Positions 41,914 to 50,403 of a DNA stretch of 64,000 nucleotides are shown piece after piece. How positions within the stretch are numbered: position 1 is the stretch's first letter; each line of letters opens with the position of its first letter. This DNA comes from Candidatus Sulfotelmatobacter sp. (GTDB taxonomy: Bacteria; Acidobacteriota; Terriglobia; Terriglobales; Acidobacteriaceae), in NCBI GenBank assembly GCA_036500765.1, contig DASYBM010000004.1, positions 1,178,001 to 1,242,000 of the forward strand, given 5' to 3'. The position numbers and the translations under genes are program-made. Under the pieces are notes generated by a model. It was not told the origin of the DNA. It did not search any database and worked only from the letters and a program-made list of their open reading frames with translations.

Positions 41914-43830
41914 TTGAACCGCCCTCCCGAATCCGTGTCCCCTTCCGATTCAGCGACCCCGGCCGAATTGCCGCCCGAATCGGGCGTGCTCCTGCCCCGC
42001 CTGCGACTGCGTACTCGATTTCTGCTTTCCATGCTGTTGATCACCGCGGCGCTCACCACCACGAGCCTTCTGCTGGTGCAGCGCAGCATTCGCAACAATG
42101 CGCGGGAAAGTATCGCAGTCAATTTGCGTAATTCAGTCGCCGCCTTTCAGGATTTTCGCCACGAGCGCGAAACCATGCTGACCAGTGACGTGGCCCTACT
42201 GGCCGACCTTCCCATCACCCGCGCGATTATGACCGGTCCCGATCCAGTGACGATTCAGGACGCCTCGCAGCACATCTCGCAAATTGCCGCCAGCGATCTT
42301 TTTGTCATGGTCGATCGCAGTGGTCAAGTGGTGGCGCTGCATACCAAGACCCCCGGATTCACCAGAGAGGCGGCAGAAAAATATTTTCAGGAATCCGTCG
42401 AGGACGATCGCGGCGAAACCAGCCACTGGTGGCTGGGGGATCATCGCCTCTACCAGACGTTCGTCGAGCCCATTTACCGGGGATCCAGGACAGATGGAAC
42501 TCTGCTCGGATTTCTCGTCATCGGATACGAGATCAATGACCGCCTGGCAGCTGAAGTCAGCAAAGTAGCGGGCAGCCAGGTCGCGTTCTCCTGCGGAAAT
42601 GAAATCATAGCCACCACCCTGCCTCCCGAGCAGGCCCATCGCGACGGCATGCGGGATCTGATCGCCGGCTCGGCTCACGAAGATCCACGGGATATTGATA
42701 TTGGAAGTGAAAGATTTCTGGCGACATCGCTGGTGTTGTCCGGCTCACAAGCGACGCCAGTGCGATTGAGCGTTCTCGGCTCTTACGATCAGGCGACGAA
42801 GTTTGTCGATCAGCTCAATCGTTATCTGTTGCTGCTCGGACTGGCCGCGATTCTCATCGGCAGCGGATTGGTATTCGTCATTTCGCACACGTTTACCCGC
42901 CCGCTGGGAAATCTTGTGGGCGGCGTCCGCGCGCTCGAAGGCGGAGACTTTCATCACCCTCTCGATTCCCGAGGCGGAGACGAAGTCGCCGAACTCACGC
43001 GCGCCTTCGACCGTATGCGCACCAGCCTGCTCAAGAGCCAGCGCGATCTCCTGGAATCGGAACAATTGGCCACCATCGGTCGCATGGCCAGTTCGATTTC
43101 GCACGACCTGCGCCATTCTCTCGCCGCCATCGTGGCCAACTCCGAATTCCTATGCGACAGTCACCTGACGCCGGTGCAGCGCGAGGAGTTGTACCAGGAA
43201 GTTCGCAGCGGCGTGAACCTGATGACGGACCTGATCGATTCCTTGCTGGAATTCGCGCGCACTCGCGAATCCATGACTCCTGCGTATGCCAATGTTTCGG
43301 AGACGATTCAGCGCGCGGTGCTGGCGGTGCGGCTACATCCCCGACACCACAATCGCTCCATCGACGTGTCGTGCGGCGCGCAGGTTTCCGGATGGTTCGA
43401 TCAGCGCAAGCTGGAACGGGCGCTGTATAACTTATTGCTGAACGCTTGTGAAGCGGCTCCGCCGGCCGGGGGAACGGTGGAAGTCACGGCTGGGGAAATT
43501 GCCGGGGCAATCGCGATTTCGGTGGCCGATAATGGTCCCGGCATCGCCGAATCGATTCGTGAGCGTTTGTTTCATCCCTTTGTGAGCTACGGCAAGGAAA
43601 ACGGCACTGGATTAGGATTGGCGGTAGTACAGAAAATAGTTCAAGATCACGGCGGCGAGATTGTGGTGGAACGAACGCTGCAAGGCCGCACGGTATTTCG
43701 AATCGTGCTGCCCGGGCGCCTGCAAGATGCCTTCCGCAGCGCCAACAAATCCGCTGTGGGGGCGCCTGCACTGGTGCCCGCCGGGCGGGAGAATGTCAAA
43801 CAGAATTCGATTTCTCATCCCGGCCCGTAA
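41914..43830 (+). CDS. Membrane sensor histidine kinase
   Basis: 638 aa from TTG 41914, five bases after the regulator stop. TM1 is at about 33-57 and a periplasmic sensor of dCache/CHASE style runs from about 60 to 300 (VDRSGQVVALHTKTPGF, GSRTDGTLLGFLVIGYEI). TM2 is at about 305-325, then HAMP (about 326-380) and HisKA with the phosphorylated His in SSISHDLRHSLAAIVANSEF (about 397). The ATPase has NLLLNACEAAPP (N box), VADNGPGIAE (G1) and GTGLGLAVVQKIVQDHGG (G2). It pairs with the OmpR regulator upstream. Confidence 0.93.
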   Translation: MNRPPESVSPSDSATPAELPPESGVLLPRLRLRTRFLLSMLLITAALTTTSLLLVQRSIRNNARESIAVNLRNSVAAFQDFRHERETMLTSDVALLADLPITRAIMTGPDPVTIQDASQHISQIAASDLFVMVDRSGQVVALHTKTPGFTREAAEKYFQESVEDDRGETSHWWLGDHRLYQTFVEPIYRGSRTDGTLLGFLVIGYEINDRLAAEVSKVAGSQVAFSCGNEIIATTLPPEQAHRDGMRDLIAGSAHEDPRDIDIGSERFLATSLVLSGSQATPVRLSVLGSYDQATKFVDQLNRYLLLLGLAAILIGSGLVFVISHTFTRPLGNLVGGVRALEGGDFHHPLDSRGGDEVAELTRAFDRMRTSLLKSQRDLLESEQLATIGRMASSISHDLRHSLAAIVANSEFLCDSHLTPVQREELYQEVRSGVNLMTDLIDSLLEFARTRESMTPAYANVSETIQRAVLAVRLHPRHHNRSIDVSCGAQVSGWFDQRKLERALYNLLLNACEAAPPAGGTVEVTAGEIAGAIAISVADNGPGIAESIRERLFHPFVSYGKENGTGLGLAVVQKIVQDHGGEIVVERTLQGRTVFRIVLPGRLQDAFRSANKSAVGAPALVPAGRENVKQNSISHPGP

Positions 43831-43898
43831 GGCACGATTCCCTCATTCGCCGCGTGCCTGACCCAGGATGGCGATGGTGACGGTGTAGGAGGACCCCT

Positions 43899-45545
43899 GT
43901 GAAGAGCTTCGACTTTGAGATTAAGAGTTGTGCGGTTAGCGGAGCCGCATTGGCGGTCGCCGCATTGCTTCTATTCAGCGCTGCTGCAATCGCGCAGGCG
44001 CCGGCCGGTATTGCGAGCGATGTTGCGACCGATGCTGCGTCACCAAAGCCCGGCGAGGCCGACAGCGCCCTTCGTGAACTGCAAGACCAGGTTCGTCAAC
44101 TGCGCGGTCTGGTGGAAGAAATGCGCGCCGAAAACGCCGAGTCCCGGGCCGAGATGCACCAGTTGCGCAGCGATCTGCAATCGACGCGCGCGCTGCTGGA
44201 GCATTCCGCGATGCCCGCGGGCGGCGCGAGTGAGAATGCCGCGGTCTCGTCCCCAGACGGAACGCCAGCCGCCGCAGTCCCAGCCAGCGCAGCCGTCGCA
44301 CAATCTGCGGCCCCGCTCGAAGCGCGGGTTCAAAAACTGGAAGACTCTAGTTCTCTGCTCGGCGCCAAAATCGATGAGCAATATCAGACCAAAGTAGAAA
44401 GCGCCTCGAAATATCGCGCCCGCTTGCATGGCATCGTTCTGATGAACGCCTTCCGCAACGTTGGCGGCTCCGACAATCTGGACTTTCCCAGCTATTCCGA
44501 ATCAGTTCCGGCGGGCTTACCGCAAGCAACTCTGGGCGCGACCTTGCGCCAATCGGAAGTCGGCTTCGAGCTTTTCGGTCCTAACATCGCCGGAGCCAGA
44601 ACCTCAGCCGATGTCCAATTCGATTTCGCCGGAGGGTTTCCCGCCACCGGCAATGGCGTCAACTTCGGAATCGTCCGGATGCAGACTGCCAGCATGCGGC
44701 TCGACTGGGAAAACACTTCTGTGGTTGCGGGACAGGATGCGTTGTTCATCTCGCCGCTCTCGCCTACGTCGTTCGCATCACTGGCGACGCCTGCGTTCGC
44801 TTTTGCGGGAAACCTGTGGGGCTGGACGCCGCAACTGCGGGTCGAACATCGCTTCTCGCTCTCCGATCAGCAGACCCTTACCATGCAAGCGGGAGTTCTG
44901 GACAATCTTGACTGGGAGCCGCCCTACAATTCCTTTTATCGCACGCCGCAGGCCGGCGAAATGTCAGGCCAGCCCGCCTATGCCTTGCGCTCGGCATGGT
45001 CGCGTCCGGTTAATGGACATCCCTTAGCCTTCGGTGTGGCGGGCTACTATGGCCGCCAGAACTGGGCTTGGGGACGTTACGTCGATGCCTATTCCGCAAT
45101 GGCCGACTGGCAGATTCCAATTCTGCCACGCCTGGGTTTGTCGGGCGAGTTTTATCGCGGCCGCGGCATTGGCGGACTCGGCGGCGCGATTGGGGCCTCG
45201 ATCGTATGGGGTGGCAATCCAGCTTTGCCTTATAGTCCGATTCGCGGTCTTGACACCGCCGGTGGATGGAGCCAATTGAAGTTCCAGTTGACTCCGAAGC
45301 TGGAGTTCAATGGCGTCATCGCCGAAGACGATGCCTTTGCCGGCGACGTCCGCGGCTTCGCTACCGATCGGAATAATTTTGGGGAAATTCTAGGACGGAA
45401 TCGCGGCGCTCTGGGAAATGTCGTCTTTCGTCCGCGATCCGATCTGATACTTTCCGCCGAGTTCCGGCGCTTGCACACTTTTCCGATCTACGACGTCCCC
45501 AGCGCGACCAATCAATTGAATCTATCCGTAGGGATTTTGTTTTGA
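43899..45545 (+). CDS. Outer-membrane beta-barrel (porin-like) protein with coiled-coil N-terminus
   Basis: 548 aa, start GTG 43899 preceded by AGGAGGACCCCT. The signal peptide ends near residue 32 (AIAQA). A coiled coil at about 55-105 (LRELQDQVRQLRGLVEEMRA) is followed by an Ala/Pro linker and then a barrel-like region with alternating patterns and aromatic girdles. The C-terminus is LNLSVGILF, ending in Phe as outer-membrane proteins do. Its TGA overlaps the TTG of the next gene. Likely a channel controlled by the two-component system; substrate unknown. Confidence 0.75.
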   Translation: MKSFDFEIKSCAVSGAALAVAALLLFSAAAIAQAPAGIASDVATDAASPKPGEADSALRELQDQVRQLRGLVEEMRAENAESRAEMHQLRSDLQSTRALLEHSAMPAGGASENAAVSSPDGTPAAAVPASAAVAQSAAPLEARVQKLEDSSSLLGAKIDEQYQTKVESASKYRARLHGIVLMNAFRNVGGSDNLDFPSYSESVPAGLPQATLGATLRQSEVGFELFGPNIAGARTSADVQFDFAGGFPATGNGVNFGIVRMQTASMRLDWENTSVVAGQDALFISPLSPTSFASLATPAFAFAGNLWGWTPQLRVEHRFSLSDQQTLTMQAGVLDNLDWEPPYNSFYRTPQAGEMSGQPAYALRSAWSRPVNGHPLAFGVAGYYGRQNWAWGRYVDAYSAMADWQIPILPRLGLSGEFYRGRGIGGLGGAIGASIVWGGNPALPYSPIRGLDTAGGWSQLKFQLTPKLEFNGVIAEDDAFAGDVRGFATDRNNFGEILGRNRGALGNVVFRPRSDLILSAEFRRLHTFPIYDVPSATNQLNLSVGILF

Positions 45546-46279
45546 ACATTTGCTCAAATCATCGTACCGCATTGTTTATCGCAAAATTGTTGATCGCGCT
45601 TCTAATGACAACAATCTGCGCATCCGGTCAGCAACAACCGTTGAAGGCGCACGTAGTATTAACCAGGAACGGCCGCCATGTGCCCAACGCCTCGAAAGCA
45701 GTAGTCTGGCTCACTCCGGTGGGTGAGACAGTCGAACCGCCGCAGCAGGACCCGGCGCACATTCCGCAATTGGTGCAGAAGAATAAGAGCTTTCAGCCCT
45801 CCCTGCTGGTGATCCCGGCGGGAGGCAAAGTGGAATTTCCCAATCACGATCCGTTCTTTCACAATGTGTTTTCCCTGTTCGAGGGCAAGCGCTTCGATCT
45901 TGGACTCTATGAGAGCGGCACGACGCGCTTTGTGCAGTTCGACAAGCCCGGCGTGTCGTTCATCTTCTGCAACATTCATGCCGAGATGAGCGCGGTGGTC
46001 ATTGCCCTGGCCACGCCCTACTATGCGATCTCCGATGTGCATGGAGACCTCAGCATTCCCAATGTCCCGCCGGGCCGCTATGAACTTCAGGTGTTTCATT
46101 CTTCGGTCGCGCCCGAGGTTCTGCACACAATGACCCGGGAGATTACGGTAGCGCCAGGTGACATCTCGCTCGGCAGTTTCACTTTGGCCGAGACCGACGG
46201 TATGCTCGCCCACAAAAACAAATACGGGCGTGATTACGACCGTCCGGACCCGAACAGTCCCGCGTACGCGAGACCCTGA
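45542..46279 (+). CDS. Secreted cupredoxin-like protein ('methylamine utilization protein' style)
   Basis: 245 aa from TTG 45542, overlapping the previous stop (TTGA). The signal peptide is about 1-29. The body (80-150) has the blue-copper pattern: FPNHDPFFHNVFS with a candidate His ligand, and FIFCNIHAEM giving Cys, His and Met ligands. A carboxypeptidase-regulatory-like beta domain follows (about 155-215, GDLSIPNVPPGRYELQVFHS). It probably carries copper or electrons in the periplasm. It is the last gene of the regulator-kinase-barrel run. Confidence 0.78.
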   Translation: MNICSNHRTALFIAKLLIALLMTTICASGQQQPLKAHVVLTRNGRHVPNASKAVVWLTPVGETVEPPQQDPAHIPQLVQKNKSFQPSLLVIPAGGKVEFPNHDPFFHNVFSLFEGKRFDLGLYESGTTRFVQFDKPGVSFIFCNIHAEMSAVVIALATPYYAISDVHGDLSIPNVPPGRYELQVFHSSVAPEVLHTMTREITVAPGDISLGSFTLAETDGMLAHKNKYGRDYDRPDPNSPAYARP

Positions 46280-46462
46280 GGTCACGCTTATGTAGGAAAA
46301 GTCCCGCATTCTCGGCAACCCAGCCCTCGAGTCTCGATATGCAAATAGCCCGTCAATGACTGCAATAATGGCGATTTATCGACACTTAACCACTGGGAAC
46401 GCAGACTGTCATATACACCGATTCTCCGAAAGCATTCAGCTTCCTAGCAAAATTGAGGCAAC

Positions 46463-46882
46463 ATGAACGATCCACTAAAGAAGGGGCAATATTCCGAAGC
46501 GCAAGATCAAGACATGCGTGCGGCACTAGATCAGCATTGGGCGGCGTCCGATACTGACGATTTTGAAGCGGAGCACCGAATCTACCACGAGGACGCTGTG
46601 CTGGAATACCCGCAGTCAGGCGAGCGAATCCGCGGTCGTCGCAATATACAGATCCAGCGCGCTACTCAACCGAGTAAAAAGCGCTTTGCTGTCCGGCGAA
46701 TCATTGGCGGCGGTGATCTTTGGATCACCGAATTCATCCTGACCTATGACGGCAAGCCCTCCTACACGGTAAGCATCATGGAGTTCAAGGACGACAAGGT
46801 TGCGCGGGAAACACAATACTTTGCTGATCCCTTCGAGGCCCCCGCATGGCGCGCTCAATGGGTCGAACGGATGGATAGGTAA
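46463..46882 (+). CDS. SnoaL/NTF2-like fold protein
   Basis: 139 aa, start ATG 46463 with GAGGCAAC upstream. The pattern LDQHWAASDTDDFEAEHRIY HEDAVLEYPQSGERIRGR is the usual NTF2-like opening (helix, then cone-shaped beta sheet). The rest fits a single domain (IMEFKDDKVARETQYFADPF). Such proteins are small hydrolases, isomerases or ligand binders; the role cannot be assigned. It stands alone between the cupredoxin gene and a strong palindrome. Confidence 0.75.
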   Translation: MNDPLKKGQYSEAQDQDMRAALDQHWAASDTDDFEAEHRIYHEDAVLEYPQSGERIRGRRNIQIQRATQPSKKRFAVRRIIGGGDLWITEFILTYDGKPSYTVSIMEFKDDKVARETQYFADPFEAPAWRAQWVERMDR

Positions 46883-46922
46883 TCTCGAAGCGGGGGAATT
46901 TCGCTAACTACTCCCAACCAAC

Positions 46923-46961
46923 GGTAGTGGTGCAGTTTGAATTTCAAACTGCACCACTACC
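46923..46961. repeat. Perfect 19-bp palindromic hairpin
   Basis: GGTAGTGGTGCAGTTTGAA (46923-46941) and its exact reverse complement (46943-46961) are separated by one base. It lies 40 nt after the SnoaL-like gene. There is no U tract, so it is not a standard terminator. It is probably a dispersed repeat that can end or stabilise transcripts. Confidence 0.85.
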
Positions 46962-47080
46962 CAACCAACTGGCGTATTGACAGGCGATTCAGCCCGGCGG
47001 ATAATTCCAGCGCTCTGCTACCAAAGTCTCCCCCCGAGCAATTCCCAGGGTAGGCCATCCCGACTGTACAGGAGAACATC

Positions 47081-48853
47081 GTGAAAACAGCGTTAGCTGC
47101 TGCCAGGTCCCTCGTCGTGGTCTTCTCGGCCCTCGTTCTGCTCTCTAACCTCAGCCTGACGGCGCAGGCTCAAAGCGCTACGCAAAACACCGTGCCGCGG
47201 CTGGTCAGGTTCTCGGGAACCGCCAGCGATCTCAATGGAAACCCGATGACCGGAGCGGTGGGGATTACCTTCTTGCTGTACGCCGAGCAGACGGGCGGGG
47301 CTCCGCTGTGGCTCGAAACTCAGAATGTGCAGGCCGACGCCAACGGTCACTACTCCGTGCTTCTCGGTTCCGCCAAACCCGACGGCCTGCCCGCGGAACT
47401 TTTCACCTCTGAGCAGGCGCGATGGGTCGGAGTGCAAATTTCAGGGCAGAACGAGCGAACACGCTTTCTGTTGGTGAGCGCGCCGTACGCGTTGAAAGCT
47501 GGTGACGCGGAGACCATCGGCGGCCTGCCACCGTCCGCCTTCATGCTGGCGCCGTCGACCAGTGGCGCTACCTCGGTGAGCAGTTCGATCACTGGAACCA
47601 ACGCTGCGCGTCCGGGCAGCACTTCCGGCGTGCTGACGAATCTTCCAGCGCTCGGCGGCAGTGGGACCACGAACTTTGTGCCTCTCTGGACCAGCAGCTC
47701 AACTCTCGGGAACTCGGTCCTGTTTCAATCTGTCGGCAAGTTCGTGGGGGTCAACACTACCAGCCCGCAGGCCCAGTTAGACTCCGTGTCCACATCCAAG
47801 TGGGCCGTTCGCGGCCTCGCGCAAGGGTCGACCAAAGGAGTGGTGGGAGTGTTAGGACTCGCCCAGTCCCCGAGTGCCGCGAACATCGGGGTGCAGGGCG
47901 TGACGAACAGCGCGACGGGCGTAGGCGGCGATTTTGAGAACATGAGCCCGACCGGCGGGGACATCCTGCATGCTGAGGCATCCGGCGGAACGCGCGTTCT
48001 CACCCTCAACACCGGTTCAGGAACCACTGGAACGCCGGTCCTCACCGTTACGGCCGGTGAACTTTACCCGAATTACGTGCCGAGCACAAGCGATGCCGTG
48101 GTAGGTACCGGCGGAAATCTCGGCCCCACGAGCGGTGCCGGAGGAGTTTTCACAGGGGGACAAAACCTTAACTTCATCTCGCCGGGATTTGGCGTCGTCG
48201 CCAACGGCGGCGATAACGATGACTCGCTCACGGTATCCGGCGACGGCATCCTGGCGGCTCCGGGTAATGACTGCTGCGGCGGCGGGACCGGTCTCGCCGG
48301 CAATTTCCTGGGTGACATACAGACGGAAGGAACCAACAACAGCAGCTCCAGCGCCTTCAAGATCGACCACCCGCTGGACCCTGCCAGCAAGTACCTCTAC
48401 CACTCCTCCGTCGAGTCCCCTGACATGAAGAACATCTATGACGGGGTCGTCCGGCTGAATGACAGGGGAGAAGCCACGGTCGCCCTGCCGGAGTATTTCG
48501 GCACGCTCAACGGCGACTTCCGCTACCAGTTGACCTCCATCGGCGCTCCCGGGCCCAATCTCTACGTCGCCGAAGAACTCGTCAACAACCAGTTCAAGAT
48601 CGCCGGTGGAGCGCCCGGCGCAAAGGTATCCTGGCAAGTCACAGGCATCCGCCAGGATGCCTGGGCCAACGCCCACCGCATCCAGCCCGAGGTCGCCAAG
48701 CCGCCAATCGAACGCGGCTACTATCTGCATCCCGAACTATTCGGCGCGTCTGAGGAGCGCTCTGTGAACTGGGCCCGTCACCCCAGAGAAATGCAGCGCC
48801 GCAAGGAAATGCGCCATCACGCCGGGATCGCGCCTACAAAACAGGTCCGGTAG
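47081..48853 (+). CDS. Large secreted hypothetical protein
   Basis: 590 aa, start GTG 47081 with AGGAGAACATC upstream. The signal peptide ends near SLTAQAQ (residue about 30). An N-terminal domain at about 40-150 (VRFSGTASDLNGNPMTGAVG, GHYSVLLGSAKPDGLP, YALKAGDAETIGGLPPSAFM) is shared by many Acidobacteriota surface proteins. A Ser/Thr/Gly-rich, repeat-like middle with VVGTGGNLGPTSGAGGVFTG follows. The C-terminal segment (SSAFKIDHPLDPASKYLYHS) is reminiscent of phage-tail-like surface proteins just before a chaperone domain, but no chaperone peptidase is visible. Function unknown. Confidence 0.7.
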   Translation: MKTALAAARSLVVVFSALVLLSNLSLTAQAQSATQNTVPRLVRFSGTASDLNGNPMTGAVGITFLLYAEQTGGAPLWLETQNVQADANGHYSVLLGSAKPDGLPAELFTSEQARWVGVQISGQNERTRFLLVSAPYALKAGDAETIGGLPPSAFMLAPSTSGATSVSSSITGTNAARPGSTSGVLTNLPALGGSGTTNFVPLWTSSSTLGNSVLFQSVGKFVGVNTTSPQAQLDSVSTSKWAVRGLAQGSTKGVVGVLGLAQSPSAANIGVQGVTNSATGVGGDFENMSPTGGDILHAEASGGTRVLTLNTGSGTTGTPVLTVTAGELYPNYVPSTSDAVVGTGGNLGPTSGAGGVFTGGQNLNFISPGFGVVANGGDNDDSLTVSGDGILAAPGNDCCGGGTGLAGNFLGDIQTEGTNNSSSSAFKIDHPLDPASKYLYHSSVESPDMKNIYDGVVRLNDRGEATVALPEYFGTLNGDFRYQLTSIGAPGPNLYVAEELVNNQFKIAGGAPGAKVSWQVTGIRQDAWANAHRIQPEVAKPPIERGYYLHPELFGASEERSVNWARHPREMQRRKEMRHHAGIAPTKQVR

Positions 48854-48977
48854 CCGAGGCAGCTTCGCACTCGCGTAGAGAAGTGCCGCTACAGGAAAGG
48901 GACTCACCACCGTCGCTTTATGGGTGTAACGGCGATCTATCGCGCAGCATCGGCAACGAGCTTAAGACTGCTTGGAA

Positions 48978-50018
48978 CTATGGGCTGAGCAGGAAGCCGT
49001 GGGCGGTAGTGTAGACACTGGCTTGATAGTAGCCCGTAATCGCTCCCTCTAAGTTGATGCTGAAAGGGAAAACGAAGTTCACGGCGGGCGAACCGAAGTC
49101 TGCAAAGCTGCCGTCGGGACGTCGGACGAAACCGTGACCGACCCCACGCAGGTCAACGTAGAAGCCCGTGATGTATCCCGCATCGTTGATGCTGCCTGGA
49201 ACAACACCGTCATTGTTCTTTACCGGCTCGAATTTGGTGATCGTGCCGTCAGCGGCGCGCAGGAATCCGGTGGGCTCGTTGAAGGGACCGTACTGCCCGG
49301 TGATCTCGCCTGAGGAGTTGATGCTGGCGGGTTGAGTGTCCTGACCAGCCTCCACGTCGAATGTGGTCAGAGTGCCGCCCGGGGAACGCACAAAGCCGTG
49401 ATCCAACTGATCGGAGCCGAGGTAAAAACCTGTGATCTCCCCTGCTGAGTTGATGCTGACGGGGCGGGTGGAAGTCGAACCCACAGGATCGAAACTGGTT
49501 ATGGTCCCATCGGGAGCGCGCAGGAAACCGTGAGACACGTGATTCACATCGCTGTAATAACCTGTAACCGCATCGCCCGAATTTACGCTTTGGGGCGTGG
49601 TCGAGATCGAACCGGGCGGATCGAACGCAATGAAGCGCCCGTTGGGAGCACGCAGGAAGCCATGAAAGATGTGTCCGGCAAAAAAGTATCCTGCAATCGA
49701 TCCTCCGGAGTTGATGCTCCAGGCATAGGTGGCCGTCGAGCGCGGCGCGTCGATGACCGTGAAGCTGCCATCAGATGACCGCAAAAAGCCGTGAATCGCG
49801 CTTCCATCAGAGTAGTATCCCGCCACGGAGCGGCCAGCGTTGATGCTAAGAGGAACAGTCTGGCGAGAACCCGGAGGATCGAAGCTGGTGAGTGTCCCCT
49901 CCTGAGCGAGCGCGCAGAGACTTAGCAGCAGCATGCTTAAGGCTGAACACAGGCTGAGGACTGGGTTCCGATTAACTATCCGAGATGCACGGGCCAGCGC
50001 ATATCGAGTCGCGATCAT
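48978..50018 (-). CDS. Secreted HAF-repeat (extracellular repeat) protein, second copy
   Basis: 346 aa from ATG 50018, which has AAGGAG 7-8 nt upstream; the frame is open to 50042. The signal peptide is about residues 1-40. Seven or so repeats of about 40 residues follow, each with SINxxGxxxGxY and HGFLRxPDG, for example SINSAGEITGFYLGSDQ and HGFVRSPGGTLTTFD. It is homologous in repeat type to 29358-30440. Secreted, role unknown, possibly a surface beta-propeller. Confidence 0.83.
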   Translation of the reverse strand: MIATRYALARASRIVNRNPVLSLCSALSMLLLSLCALAQEGTLTSFDPPGSRQTVPLSINAGRSVAGYYSDGSAIHGFLRSSDGSFTVIDAPRSTATYAWSINSGGSIAGYFFAGHIFHGFLRAPNGRFIAFDPPGSISTTPQSVNSGDAVTGYYSDVNHVSHGFLRAPDGTITSFDPVGSTSTRPVSINSAGEITGFYLGSDQLDHGFVRSPGGTLTTFDVEAGQDTQPASINSSGEITGQYGPFNEPTGFLRAADGTITKFEPVKNNDGVVPGSINDAGYITGFYVDLRGVGHGFVRRPDGSFADFGSPAVNFVFPFSINLEGAITGYYQASVYTTAHGFLLSP

Positions 50019-50403
50019 CGTGAGACTCCTTGATGGAATCACAGAATTTTCGGGGTATACGATGCGCTTTTCTCGCGAAAGGTAGGGCTCGACTATCGTC
50101 TAACGGGACCTTGGCGTTCAAAACCTCCTGTCCTGGGTCACTCAGCGTTATCGCGATTCTGCGGGCAATTCCGCAGAGGTGATGGCGTTAGCGTTTAGCC
50201 TTGGCAGCACTAGAAGTCTGGTGGCACACGGAAGGTTCCGTAGCTGTCGAAAACAGGCGTTTTAACTCGTTAAACAGCCGAAGAAAAAAGGGCGTGCCCT
50301 GGAGCACGCCCTTCTCGCCTCTGTTCTTCACTTCATTTACAGCAACCCGTTTTACCTCGTTTAGCTCGAGCCGGAAAGGCTTTGCTTCCAACGTCTCGCT
50401 CCG
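50019..50403. other. Intergenic region with one clear terminator
   Basis: 385 nt between the HAF gene (- strand, start side) and the FecR gene (- strand, stop side). It should contain the HAF promoter and holds the terminator listed at 50282-50313. No other feature was recognised. Confidence 0.6.
50282..50313 (-). terminator. Rho-independent terminator after the FecR/DUF6600 gene
   Basis: A perfect 10-bp stem AAGGGCGTGC (50288-50297) / GCACGCCCTT (50304-50313) with a 6-nt loop. On the minus strand it is followed by TTTTTTCTT (from 50289 downwards). It lies about 90 nt beyond the stop of the 50404-52974 gene. Confidence 0.85.

Noticed and set aside
47081-48853. Phage tail-fibre gene
   Set aside because: The C-terminal words resemble tail-spike-like surface proteins, but there is a signal peptide, no chaperone domain and no phage genes nearby.
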